The translations under genes and the position numbers were made by a program. The notes below the pieces were generated by a model, which searched no databases, was not told the DNA's origin, and saw only the letters and a list, made by a program, of their open reading frames with translations. Shown here piece by piece: positions 26,358 to 35,414 of a DNA stretch of 64,000 nucleotides (the stretch's first letter is position 1; the number at the start of each line of letters is the position of its first letter). This stretch comes from Burkholderiaceae bacterium (GTDB lineage Bacteria; Pseudomonadota; Gammaproteobacteria; Burkholderiales; Burkholderiaceae), in contig CANGCM010000003.1 of assembly GCA_947452535.1 (NCBI GenBank), positions 1-64,000 of the forward strand, read 5' to 3'.

Positions 26358-27152
26358 ATGACCAAGATTACTGATATGTCCACAACGCTTTCTCAAGGAG
26401 TAAAACTCGTTGAGAAGGAAATCAATGAAGTCAGCACAGCACTGGCAACAGGGCGTGCACCACTAAATCCGGGAAATAGTAGCGAAGTTACTCGGCTATC
26501 CTCCAGCGTCAATAAGTATAAGACAACGGAACACAGTCTTGGTCAGGTACAAAACGTCATTAACGTAGCTCAAACGGGCCTAGTTTCTGCTGTCGATCTT
26601 TTACAGCAGATGGAGTCCTTAGCAAACCAGGCAGCTAGTGGAACTTTGAGTTCCACCGATATGGCAGCTATTAACACCACCTTCACTCAACTCGCTTCAC
26701 AAATTAAGAATATTGGTGAAAATGCGGATGTAAACGGTCAAAACCTACTCAATAACAGCGCCGGATTCTCCGTGATGTCCGGTATCACAACGAGTAGTTT
26801 GATTACAATTGCAGGGCTAGATTTAACCAAAATTGCTGCTACCTGTACTGCACTGAGCATTACTAGTGTTGGGGGCGCCTATTCTGCGATCACATCATTA
26901 TCATCGCAACTATCGCTCATTAGCTCTGGACAATCCACATTTAGTGCTGCAACTGTTGGTATTAAAGCCTATGTTCAAGAGGCAAATGCATTATCTACAG
27001 GACTGCAGGCAACAATTGACTCCATCTACAATATTGATCCAACGGCCTTGCAATCAAGACTTCAGCAGCTAAATAATCAACAATCAATTGATTATTATTT
27101 AGTGACGCAGATGAATCAGGAAGCGGCTGCAGTATTGACAATCTTTAGATAA
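26358..27152 (+). CDS. Flagellin 2
   Basis: A 264-residue paralogue of flagellin 1 with the same layout: EINEVSTALATGRAPLNPGNSSEVTRLSSSVNKY, VINVAQTGLVSAVDLLQQMESLANQAASG, VNGQNLL, and the C-terminal IDPTALQSRLQQLNNQQSIDYYLVTQMNQ with final Phe-Arg. One cysteine at 163 lies in the same CTALSIT motif as in flagellin 1. AAAAGGGG precedes the ATG. I found no convincing sigma-28 promoter in the 189 bases upstream, so its expression control may differ. Confidence 0.87.
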   Translation: MTKITDMSTTLSQGVKLVEKEINEVSTALATGRAPLNPGNSSEVTRLSSSVNKYKTTEHSLGQVQNVINVAQTGLVSAVDLLQQMESLANQAASGTLSSTDMAAINTTFTQLASQIKNIGENADVNGQNLLNNSAGFSVMSGITTSSLITIAGLDLTKIAATCTALSITSVGGAYSAITSLSSQLSLISSGQSTFSAATVGIKAYVQEANALSTGLQATIDSIYNIDPTALQSRLQQLNNQQSIDYYLVTQMNQEAAAVLTIFR

Positions 27153-27169
27153 TTTATCTTAATAAATAA

Positions 27170-27235
27170 AATTAGTGGTGAGGTATAGTTCGGCATAGGA
27201 AAATTATCCTCTGACCTAGAAAATCATCACTAATT
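27170..27235 (+). other. Structured leader before the FliS-like gene
   Basis: AATTAGTGGTGA (27170-27181) pairs with TCATCACTAATT (27224-27235) as a 12-bp stem with one G-U pair. The enclosed loop holds a further small hairpin, AGGA-AAATTA-TCCT (27197-27210). The outer stem ends five bases before the ATG at 27241, so it could hide the translation start. No T run follows, which argues against a terminator. Confidence 0.5.
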
Positions 27236-27240
27236 AAAAT

Positions 27241-27615
27241 ATGTTTACATCAAATAACCCTCTAAAGACCTACGTTGACATTGATAACAATATCACTGGA
27301 GCAGATTTTGAAAAAAAGTGGTTCGAATCAGTCATTGCATTACTAAGAAAGATACAAGCAGGCGAATTTGATGCTGTAATGACGCATAAAAAATTGCTAG
27401 AGATTTCTGAAGGCTTGCAGTGGATTCAAGAGAACTTAAACGAAAAATTGAGCTCTCAACATCGGACTCTTTTAAAATCCATCTATAGCACCTCAATTCA
27501 GATTATGAATGGTGCAATACAAACAAGAAATACTGAATACTTAGGCATTGTTATTGCCTGCCTAGAGACTGTTGTACAGCCTTATTACAGAAAACCAGAT
27601 GCGAACGATAAATAA
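27241..27615 (+). CDS. fliS: Probable FliS-like flagellin export chaperone
   Basis: A 124-residue, mostly helical protein directly after the flagellins. The spacing of hydrophobic helices follows FliS: an N-terminal NPLKTY segment, a helix FEKKWFESVIALLRKIQAGEFDAVMTHKKLLEISEGLQWIQENLN, and C-terminal helices LLKSIYSTSIQIMNGAIQTRNTEYLGIVIACLETVVQPYY. Sequence identity to known FliS is low by eye, so the call rests on size, pattern and position. It would keep flagellin unpolymerised and deliver it to FlhA. Confidence 0.55.
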   Translation: MFTSNNPLKTYVDIDNNITGADFEKKWFESVIALLRKIQAGEFDAVMTHKKLLEISEGLQWIQENLNEKLSSQHRTLLKSIYSTSIQIMNGAIQTRNTEYLGIVIACLETVVQPYYRKPDANDK

Positions 27616-27639
27616 TTAATATCGTGCGTCCACAGAAAA

Positions 27640-29928
27640 ATGAATACGGCAACTAGTCCTGATGTAAAAGAAAAGTTAATCTCAAGAGGGCTAGAAAGCT
27701 TCATCAAGGGCTCGTATTCTGAAGCAACAGTCCATTTTGAAGAGATACTTAGCAATGCGCCAAATGATGCTGATGCTCTTCATCATTTAGCTGGCTGCCA
27801 AATCCAGCTACAACAATATGAAAAAGCACAGGAAACCATTGAAAAGGTACTGAATTTAGATAATACAAATTCATTAGCTTGGTTTAGACTTGGGCAAATT
27901 CATTACACCTGCAAACGTTATGAATCTGCGATCGAATCTTTTGGCAAAGCAATTGAAATAAAATCAGATTATGCTGATGCCTGGTTTATGGGCGGCCAAG
28001 CATTAATAGAAAATGAGGCCATCAACGATGGCATGCTAGCCCTAGAAAATGCCCTTCTACTCAACTCCTCGTCAGTGATTTTCAATGAGATTTTTGCAAA
28101 AAACTTTATTGAACATAGACGAGATATTGGGACACTTGTAATAAGCGGCGGTATAGGTGACATATTACTTTGCTTACCATTTCTACTGCAGAACAAGCAT
28201 CACAATCTTAAGATTAATGTTCTCACGCACTTTAAGGGCGCAAAAAGAATATTTGACTCACTTTCAATAGCGGTCAATAAAATTGCATACTATTCAAATG
28301 ACGTAGAGCGACTGAAGTTACAACCAGAGATCATTGGGCCGAGAGAACACTACCCCTGCCCGAAACGATGGTTTTTAGATGCTAATCCGTTTGATTCAAA
28401 AATCATTGGCTTAGATAACTCACGCCCCACCCTTGGAGTGCAGCTGGGGGGTAGCGCAATATCAATTGATCTACAAAGTAAAATTGGCTTGCCCAAAAAA
28501 TCCTTGCCAGCAAGTTTATTGCTAAATCTGATTGATCTGGATGCCTTCAATATCATTGTGTTCGGCTCTCAAGAAGAAATCAATTCTTACGGATTAGCTG
28601 AGAATAAACATGTACATTTCGCCTGCTATCAAAATATTGATGAGAGTCTATCCCTAGTCTCGCAATGTGATTGTTTTGTAGGTAGTGATAGTGCGATTAA
28701 ATCCTTAACTGCAATGCTACAGATCCCAACATTTGTTTGGATGGGCGACTACCAAGACCTCTATAGAGACGCTAACTTTATTGACGTCTATGCCAATAGT
28801 CCGTCGTTTAAGGTATTTAGATATAAAGATATCAACCTGAATCTTGAATCCGGTCAACAAGCGCTTAGAAGTTACTTAGTTGAAATTGGAGTATTGGATA
28901 GTGAAAAGCTACAATCAACTCCAAAAAGGGTATCCCCACCTAAAAGTGTGCTCTCTCATTTGAATCATGGCGAACCAAATGTGCTTGAGGCAGGAAACCA
29001 TTTTGTTTCTAGTAGAGGCCTGATAAGGTCATGTAATAGTCATAATAAAGTATTGCACTCCAGCAGTGATCATATTGATTCCGATATATTGGATACCCAT
29101 ATCTCAGGCGGATCCATTTATATATGCTCTGAAGCGATATTAAATTTTGTAGATCATTTCCTCGATAAGATAAATAAACCTTTTATTCTCGTCACTGGGG
29201 ATTCAGACATCAGAATTACTGAATCTGTACTGAGACATGAAAAAATACAAAAAATGCTTACAAACCATAATCTACTAAAATGGTTTGCGCAAAACTTAGA
29301 TACGCAACACGAAAAATTGCATCGTATCCCCATTGGTATGGACTACCATACTATGAACACTAAAGCTGATTATTGGGGTCCAGGGCTACAAAGCCCGAAA
29401 AAACAGGAAGAGGATTTAATTCGGATCTCTTCAGAAGCCCCTGAATTTAGTAAGAGAAGTGTTATGGGTTACATCAATTGGCAAAATTCATCCAATAGAG
29501 GTGATAGGCAAGAATGCCTGTCCAAGATTCAAAAAGAATTATGTTTTTTTGAGAAGATCCAGGTTCCAAGGCTGCAGTCCTGGGAAAATCAAGCAAAGCA
29601 CATGTTTGTGATTAGTCCAGAGGGTATCGGTATGGATTGCCATAGAACCTGGGAGGCTTTACTCCTTGGCTGCATTCCGGTGATCAAGAAATCCAATTGC
29701 GATGAGATTTATGAGGGTCTGCCGGTATGGATTGTTGATGACTGGAGTGAATTTAACTCCGCCAATATTCTAGAAAAAATTCAGCACTTCTGCGAAGAGG
29801 AATTTGATTATTCCGCACTCTTTATGAAAGTCTGGAAAAACAAGGTTAATGATATGGGCATAGAATTAACCAATAAAGTCGCCAAATTAACAGAATATAA
29901 AAAAATAATCGAGTCGATTTTGACCTAA
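27640..29928 (+). CDS. TPR protein with GT9-like and exostosin-like glycosyltransferase domains
   Basis: A 762-residue multidomain protein. Residues ~10-150 are TPR repeats (ALHHLAGCQIQLQQYEKAQE, AWFRLGQIHYTCKRYESAIE). Residues ~165-420 resemble an ADP-heptose-type (GT9) transferase: TLVISGGIGDILLCLPFLL and, in the second lobe, CDCFVGSDSAIKSLTAML. The C-terminal ~330 residues look like an exostosin/GT47-type domain, with FVISPEGIGMDCHRTWEALLLGCIPVI. Placement next to the flagellins suggests filament glycosylation. Sugar and target are unknown. TPR-linked transferases often modify proteins. Confidence 0.68.
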   Translation: MNTATSPDVKEKLISRGLESFIKGSYSEATVHFEEILSNAPNDADALHHLAGCQIQLQQYEKAQETIEKVLNLDNTNSLAWFRLGQIHYTCKRYESAIESFGKAIEIKSDYADAWFMGGQALIENEAINDGMLALENALLLNSSSVIFNEIFAKNFIEHRRDIGTLVISGGIGDILLCLPFLLQNKHHNLKINVLTHFKGAKRIFDSLSIAVNKIAYYSNDVERLKLQPEIIGPREHYPCPKRWFLDANPFDSKIIGLDNSRPTLGVQLGGSAISIDLQSKIGLPKKSLPASLLLNLIDLDAFNIIVFGSQEEINSYGLAENKHVHFACYQNIDESLSLVSQCDCFVGSDSAIKSLTAMLQIPTFVWMGDYQDLYRDANFIDVYANSPSFKVFRYKDINLNLESGQQALRSYLVEIGVLDSEKLQSTPKRVSPPKSVLSHLNHGEPNVLEAGNHFVSSRGLIRSCNSHNKVLHSSSDHIDSDILDTHISGGSIYICSEAILNFVDHFLDKINKPFILVTGDSDIRITESVLRHEKIQKMLTNHNLLKWFAQNLDTQHEKLHRIPIGMDYHTMNTKADYWGPGLQSPKKQEEDLIRISSEAPEFSKRSVMGYINWQNSSNRGDRQECLSKIQKELCFFEKIQVPRLQSWENQAKHMFVISPEGIGMDCHRTWEALLLGCIPVIKKSNCDEIYEGLPVWIVDDWSEFNSANILEKIQHFCEEEFDYSALFMKVWKNKVNDMGIELTNKVAKLTEYKKIIESILT

Positions 29929-29984
29929 TTCAGTCCGAATTTATATTTCACAGCATTTAAAGCCTAGTTTTTACAACACAAAAT

Positions 29985-31139
29985 ATGTATAAAAATACAA
30001 AACTACTTGTATTTGGAGATTCTCACTGCGCTATTTGGGAAGGCAATCTACATCATCGTATAAAAAAATCAAGATTTGAGGGCGTTGAGGCAGTACATTT
30101 GGGCCCTGCTCTTGCATATAACTTGCTGAATACATCAGGTGATGAGTTGGGGAAGTGGGGATTACAAATTACAGAATATCTAAATCAATTTTTAATAGAT
30201 CCATGTAACTTATACGTGATGTTAAGTTTTGGGGAAATTGATATTCGCACGCAAGTTATTCAAAGAGCGATTCAAGATGATATTTCTATTGAAGAGTCAG
30301 TAGAAAAGATAGTGCAAAGATTGATTAAATTTTCAGAGATCTTATATGACAAATTTTATATCCCAGTCTTGATATGGGAGCCAGTCCCTTCGGCCATTAA
30401 TGAGTTTGATCCAACTAATCCCGACTTTCCAGAAGTAGGAAGTTTACTCGAGAGATGTTATGCCACCCAGTGTTTTTCTGAAATTTCAAGGCAAAAAAGT
30501 ATTGAAATGCAGGGGCTCGGAAAGAATATATATTCATTTGGAATTAACGAAAAATTAGTGAACTTATTCGAAACCAAACAAGAATACTATAAAGATGGAT
30601 GCCATCTCAATTTAAAGGGATTGGAATTAGCAATATCAAGCCTTAAAAACCTATGCGTTAGTAGCGGACTGGAAGTTCACAAACTCTTTAATCCTTATGC
30701 ATTAGTTTCAAGCAAAAATAAACTGGTGGATATTTCTAGCAAGATACGGGTAAGTCTGTCCTCTAGACACAATGATGAATCAGCTCAACTAACAAGATTA
30801 ACGAATAGAGGGTATTGTTTTCATACGAATAAAGATCTCGAACCGTATGCATTGCTTGACATTGGATACTCTTCTAAGATTAAAAAGATAGTAGTATTCA
30901 ATCGCTTTGATTGCGAATTTGAAAGAGCTAAATCTTTATCCATAATGATAGGTAATGATATCAATAAATTAGAAACTATTCATTCTGTAAATGGCGTTTG
31001 GGGATCGCAAGGGGACTCAATTACTATTCAGTTCGAAAATTCATTTCACTCCTTTAGATACATAGCCTTCAAATTACACGAGCAAGAATTTTTACATTTA
31101 GGAGAAATTCAAATTTACGAACTATCTTTTTGTAATTAG
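29985..31139 (+). CDS. SGNH-hydrolase-like protein with discoidin-like C-terminus
   Basis: A 384-residue protein. The N-terminal domain carries SGNH landmarks: the nucleophile block LLVFGDSHCAIW, the middle block MLSFGEIDIR and the catalytic Asp/His pair in DGCHLNLKGLELA. The C-terminal ~130 residues (YALLDIGYSSKIKKIVVFNRFDCEFERA, YIAFKLHEQEFLHLGEIQIYEL) look like an F5/8-type (discoidin) sugar-binding fold. No signal peptide is visible, so it probably acts in the cytoplasm, for instance on an acetylated sugar. Its place after the glycosyltransferase suggests glycan editing; substrate unknown. Confidence 0.6.
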   Translation: MYKNTKLLVFGDSHCAIWEGNLHHRIKKSRFEGVEAVHLGPALAYNLLNTSGDELGKWGLQITEYLNQFLIDPCNLYVMLSFGEIDIRTQVIQRAIQDDISIEESVEKIVQRLIKFSEILYDKFYIPVLIWEPVPSAINEFDPTNPDFPEVGSLLERCYATQCFSEISRQKSIEMQGLGKNIYSFGINEKLVNLFETKQEYYKDGCHLNLKGLELAISSLKNLCVSSGLEVHKLFNPYALVSSKNKLVDISSKIRVSLSSRHNDESAQLTRLTNRGYCFHTNKDLEPYALLDIGYSSKIKKIVVFNRFDCEFERAKSLSIMIGNDINKLETIHSVNGVWGSQGDSITIQFENSFHSFRYIAFKLHEQEFLHLGEIQIYELSFCN

Positions 31140-31205
31140 CGCATATTTATTTAGACTTTAAAATAGGATGGTATATAGCACCTTAGCTAAAAATACTCTA
31201 ACTTT

Positions 31206-31880
31206 TTAGAAATTTCTCTTGTAAATTGCAAAACCATTTCGAAGATTTAAATCACGTTCAACGCATTGGTAAGACACGTGATTTTCTAAAATTTGATAGG
31301 CGTTAAAGCACTTAAATGAATTCACATCATCGAGTGCGATATACCTTGCACCGATCAAGGAATGTAATTCACTTTCACCCGTGAACTCAGAACCATCAAT
31401 TAAAGCAAGATCAAAATGTATAATTTTATTGGCTTGCTTAATTACCTCAATACCATTTATGTCTAAACAATTCTCTCTAATATAGTTTACATCCTGGTCG
31501 TACCACTGCATCACGATTTCTAACGGGGTTAAATTTAAGTTAGTTTTTGTATTTTTATAGAAGTAAATCAACTCATCTTTTGATGGAAAATCAGATAAGG
31601 ATACGGATGATAAGTTATAGGCCTTCACGAAACTTAAATTAGAATAATTAGAGACTAATTTATTGAAACGTGGTCGAGATAGCTCCATGCAAAATAATTT
31701 CACTTCACTTACATCCGCTCTAGCGCTTATAGAATCAACCAATGCTTTGGTAGTTCCTTCGCCGCTAGATGATCCAATTTCAATTACTGTTTTGATTTCT
31801 TCATAGCTTCCTAGTACTGATAACGCAGTATAAAAACTATCATTACTGACTTCTGGTGAAATTAGGTCTGTTATAGCCAT
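31206..31880 (-). CDS. SAM-dependent methyltransferase-like protein
   Basis: A 224-residue protein with a SAM-binding motif VIEIGSSSGEGTTKAL near residue 32, a second strand ending in Glu (KLFCMELSRPRF) and a later LALIDGSEFTGESELHSLIGARYIALDDV, resembling TylF/Methyltransf_24-type enzymes that methylate sugars or small molecules. The start is 2 bases past the stop of the upstream TPR-glycosyltransferase gene, so they form one transcript, possibly continuing from fliR. It may modify the flagellin glycan; that is inference. Confidence 0.6.
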   Translation of the reverse strand: MAITDLISPEVSNDSFYTALSVLGSYEEIKTVIEIGSSSGEGTTKALVDSISARADVSEVKLFCMELSRPRFNKLVSNYSNLSFVKAYNLSSVSLSDFPSKDELIYFYKNTKTNLNLTPLEIVMQWYDQDVNYIRENCLDINGIEVIKQANKIIHFDLALIDGSEFTGESELHSLIGARYIALDDVNSFKCFNAYQILENHVSYQCVERDLNLRNGFAIYKRNF

Positions 31881-31882
31881 TT

Positions 31883-34324
31883 TTACTTCCTCTCATTCTT
31901 ACTCAGATGCATTAATTCTTGCTTTAGGGGACTCAAAACTTCATCCCAATCACTCTGCTTTTTCTGCCTAAACAGTCTGACTGATTTATACCAAGGTGAG
32001 TCTTCACGTTCCTGTAACCAGCGCCAGCAAGTATCGAAACGATTCAATATCCAGGTTGGCTTTCCGAGTGCAGCAGCTAAGTGTGCTGTAGATGTATCTA
32101 CTGCAATCACTAAATCAAGGTTTTCAATCAGAGCAGCTGTATCAGTGAAATCTTTTAGTTCGCTTGCGTAATTAATGATCTGAGGTCCATCCCAACCATT
32201 CTTTTGCACTTCAATCAGTTCAGATTCAGCTGGATCACCCTTCTGTAGGCTGTAATAGTCCACATCTATACCCTTAAGTGCAATTAATTTATCTAGAGGT
32301 AGATTACGTCTGTCATTCGTTGCCCAGACCTCAGGTTGATCAGGTCTAAAACCACCAGACCAGACCAGACCAACGCGCATTTTCTCTTTTTTACCCAACT
32401 TATTTGCCCAGTACTGAGTTTTAAGCGGATCAACAGGGATATATGGAGTTGAACTTGGAATAGTTTCTAATGTAGTTTGAAAAACATATGGGAGACTCAT
32501 CAAAGGACAATAGTAATCATAAGGCTCGGCAGGCTCAATTCCTGTAGTTGTCATACTAGAAACGCCTTCAACACCTTTCATCAGAGCAACTAATGGTTTT
32601 TGCACTTCAAAGATAATTTTTGCACCCAATTTAGCTAGCATCGGAACATAACGGCAGAACTGTAAAGTATCGCCCAGTCCCTGCTCGCTTACTACTAAGA
32701 TGGTTTTATTTTCTAGCGGCTCTTTACCAAGCCACAATGGCTTATGGAATACTCGATTTTTTAATACTCCAGACTTTGAAGCCTTTCTGCGCCACTCATA
32801 CTCTTTCCAGCCCTCTAAATAGTTACCTTGCGTGAGTAAGACTAAAGATCGATTCCAGCTTGCATCAGGTAGGGTCCCTAAATGCTCCATGGCCTGATCA
32901 AAATGAAATACAGAAAGTTCAAGCTGTTGTAATTCATGAAAAATCACACCTAAATTATTATGGGGCTGTGCGAAATGTCTTTTTTTAGCAATGGCAGCTT
33001 GATAATCCTGAATGGCTGCATCGTAATTCTGCATCTTTTGTAAGGTTACTCCGCGATTAAAGTACGCCTCCGCAAAATCTTCCTTAAGATCAATAGCCTT
33101 GGTGTATTGCAGAATTGCTGCATCAGGTTGATTAATCTCTTGAAAGACTAGCCCTAAATTCGAATAGGCATCTGGATAATCTTTTTTTACTGAAATTGCA
33201 ACATAAAAGCTTGCCATCGCCTCAGCAAATTTTCCGAGATCTTTTAGTATTACGCCACGATTATTCATTGCCTCAACATAATCAGGCTTTAACTCTAAAG
33301 CTCTGTTGTAACAGGCAATGGCCTCGTCATACCTTTTCAAGCCCTGCAGAATAAGACCGCGATTACAGTGCCCCTCTGCGAAGGAGTCATTAATCACAAG
33401 CGCTTTATCCAAGCAAGCAAGCCCAGACTCTAGGTCGCCAAAAGAACGATAGATAATTGCCTTATTACTATAGGCTTCAATATAGTCTGGTCTAGTATTT
33501 AAAGCTTTGTCGTAAGACTTGATTGCCTCGTCAAATTGTCCGACTTCCTGAAGGAGCACGCCATGATTGAAGTGCGCCTCAGCATAATTCAACTCCAATT
33601 GAATTGCGGTCTGATAGCTTTGAAAAGCCTTTTCAACCTCTCCTTGTGCTCGATATATAACGCCATAGGCGTTATGCAGCGCAGGTAAATTTGGATGAAT
33701 TTCTAATGCAAGTTGTAATTTTTTAATGGCTTCATCAACTCGACCCATTCTTTGCAGAAGAAGCCCACATTTGATATAAGCCTCAATAAAATTTTTATCG
33801 ATCTTGATGACTTGTTCATATGCCAACAATGACTCATCAAGACGGCCGATCTCTGATAATAAATTTGCTTGATTCAGATGAGCGCCTAAATAATCCGGCT
33901 TGATTGCGATTGCATTTTCATAGCACTTGACTGCAGTTTCGTTTTCGCCAAGCTGCTTTAATACTACTCCGCGATTATTATGGGCCTCGTAATGATTGGG
34001 ATTAATTTGGATTGCCTTGCCATAACTGACTAAGGCATCCTCGTACAGCCCCATTTCTTTTGATACAACACCATGATTATTTAAGACATTTGGCTCTGTA
34101 TCGTCAATTTTTATTGCCCTACTTAAATAATCCAAAGCCTTTGGAAAATCATTGTTTTGTGCGCTGATCATCCCAGATAATTGCAAGGCGTGAAAATTAT
34201 CAGGGTGGGATTGCAGAATTTCCCCGTAGATTTTCAGAGCATCATTCAGGTGGCCAGATACTTGCTTTTCAAGGCCTAACTTTAATTTATTAGAGATGAG
34301 CTGCTTATTTACAAACTTAGTCAT
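31883..34324 (-). CDS. Long TPR protein with GT9-like C-terminal domain
   Basis: An 813-residue protein. Residues ~10-490 are a continuous array of about fourteen 34-residue TPR units (repeated YxxAIxxYxxAIxxxPxYxEA pattern). The C-terminal ~300 residues contain YLEGWKEYEWRRK, ILVVSEQGLGDTLQFCRYVP and NLDLVIAVDTSTAHLAAALGKPTWIL, typical of the TPR-linked ADP-heptose/O-GlcNAc-like transferases of motile and magnetotactic proteobacteria. Only five bases separate it from fliR, on the same strand. A role in protein (flagellin) glycosylation is likely but not shown. Confidence 0.7.
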   Translation of the reverse strand: MTKFVNKQLISNKLKLGLEKQVSGHLNDALKIYGEILQSHPDNFHALQLSGMISAQNNDFPKALDYLSRAIKIDDTEPNVLNNHGVVSKEMGLYEDALVSYGKAIQINPNHYEAHNNRGVVLKQLGENETAVKCYENAIAIKPDYLGAHLNQANLLSEIGRLDESLLAYEQVIKIDKNFIEAYIKCGLLLQRMGRVDEAIKKLQLALEIHPNLPALHNAYGVIYRAQGEVEKAFQSYQTAIQLELNYAEAHFNHGVLLQEVGQFDEAIKSYDKALNTRPDYIEAYSNKAIIYRSFGDLESGLACLDKALVINDSFAEGHCNRGLILQGLKRYDEAIACYNRALELKPDYVEAMNNRGVILKDLGKFAEAMASFYVAISVKKDYPDAYSNLGLVFQEINQPDAAILQYTKAIDLKEDFAEAYFNRGVTLQKMQNYDAAIQDYQAAIAKKRHFAQPHNNLGVIFHELQQLELSVFHFDQAMEHLGTLPDASWNRSLVLLTQGNYLEGWKEYEWRRKASKSGVLKNRVFHKPLWLGKEPLENKTILVVSEQGLGDTLQFCRYVPMLAKLGAKIIFEVQKPLVALMKGVEGVSSMTTTGIEPAEPYDYYCPLMSLPYVFQTTLETIPSSTPYIPVDPLKTQYWANKLGKKEKMRVGLVWSGGFRPDQPEVWATNDRRNLPLDKLIALKGIDVDYYSLQKGDPAESELIEVQKNGWDGPQIINYASELKDFTDTAALIENLDLVIAVDTSTAHLAAALGKPTWILNRFDTCWRWLQEREDSPWYKSVRLFRQKKQSDWDEVLSPLKQELMHLSKNERK

Positions 34325-34329
34325 AATAA

Positions 34330-35106
34330 TTACTTCGCCTTCAGAATTGACTGTGAGGCGGTAATGCCTTGCTCAAGAAAATGTCGATATGCTGGTGCTA
34401 GTGATGGCATCATGAGTGAGAAAACCAGAAATCCAACACAAATGGTGATCGGAAAACCAATACCAAAAATATTCAATTGCGGAGCTGCTCTGGTAAGTAT
34501 GCCCAATGCAATATTGGTAATTAGTAAGGCAGCGATCATTGGTAAAGAGATTTGTAAGCCAATACTAAAAATTTTTGCCCCCCAATTAGCAATCGCCATT
34601 CCATTGATAGAGCTCGCCTGCATTTCAATTGGAAATGAGTGAAAACTTTCGACCACTCCGGATATCAGCATTAAATGCCCATTAATACTCAAAAATACCA
34701 TCATCGCCAAAATATTCATCATTGAACCTATAACAGGCGTGGTATTTTGAGTTTGTGGATCAAAAAAAGATGCAAAACCAAATCCCATCATGAGGCCACT
34801 AATTTGTCCTGCCATTTCAATGCCGGTGAAGATAATTTGTGCGGTTAACCCCATGGCCAAGCCAATCAGGATTTGTTGCGCCAATACCAAAACACCGCCC
34901 AGAGATAAGATGTCAATCCTGGGAGTTTCGGGCACAGTTGGAATGATGATCAATGCCAAAAGAACTCCAAAGGCAACTTTTACAGGAATCGAAAATGACT
35001 TACTCGAGAAAAAAGGGGCAATGGCAATAAAGCCCAAAATTCTCGTCAATGGCAGCATTAGCCCAAAGACCCATGCTTCAAAAATATGACTATTGAAGGT
35101 AAGCAT
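34330..35106 (-). CDS. fliR: Flagellar export gate protein FliR
   Basis: A 258-residue hydrophobic protein with about six membrane helices and family stretches PLTRILGFIAIAPFFSSKSFSIPVKVAFGVLLALII and QISGLMMGFGFASFFDPQTQNTTPVIG. It forms the export channel with FliP and FliQ. It is the last fli gene of the operon, followed after five bases by a TPR-glycosyltransferase gene. Confidence 0.96.
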   Translation of the reverse strand: MLTFNSHIFEAWVFGLMLPLTRILGFIAIAPFFSSKSFSIPVKVAFGVLLALIIIPTVPETPRIDILSLGGVLVLAQQILIGLAMGLTAQIIFTGIEMAGQISGLMMGFGFASFFDPQTQNTTPVIGSMMNILAMMVFLSINGHLMLISGVVESFHSFPIEMQASSINGMAIANWGAKIFSIGLQISLPMIAALLITNIALGILTRAAPQLNIFGIGFPITICVGFLVFSLMMPSLAPAYRHFLEQGITASQSILKAK

Positions 35107-35124
35107 ATGCTGACTAGACCTAAA

Positions 35125-35394
35125 TCAGCCGTTCAAAAACTGAAAATTAGTAAAAGACTTAGTCATGTAGTCAACTAATACCGAAAGCATCCATGGTCCA
35201 GCCAGAATCATCGTTGCAAGGACGGCGACTAGTTTAGGAATGAAGGTTAAAGTCGCTTCATTAATTTGGGTAACCGTCTGGAAAATACTCACAATTAAAC
35301 CCACTATTAAGGAAACCAGCAGCAGAGGAGCGCCGACGGTTAAGGTTACCTCCATCGCGGTTCTGCCGATATTCATTACTGATTCTGGAGTCAT
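35125..35394 (-). CDS. fliQ: Flagellar export gate protein FliQ
   Basis: An 89-residue protein with two membrane helices (LTVGAPLLLVSLIVGLIVSIFQ and FIPKLVAVLATMILAGPWML) and the conserved TQINEATLTFIPK link. Normal length. It lies between fliP and fliR, as in nearly all flagellar operons. Confidence 0.97.
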   Translation of the reverse strand: MTPESVMNIGRTAMEVTLTVGAPLLLVSLIVGLIVSIFQTVTQINEATLTFIPKLVAVLATMILAGPWMLSVLVDYMTKSFTNFQFLNG

Positions 35395-35414
35395 TTCTTA
35401 TCCTTGATTAGTCG

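Noticed and set aside
27320-27329. GGTTCGAATC, resembling a tRNA T-loop
   Set aside because: It lies inside the FliS-like coding sequence, and no acceptor or anticodon stems can be formed around it.
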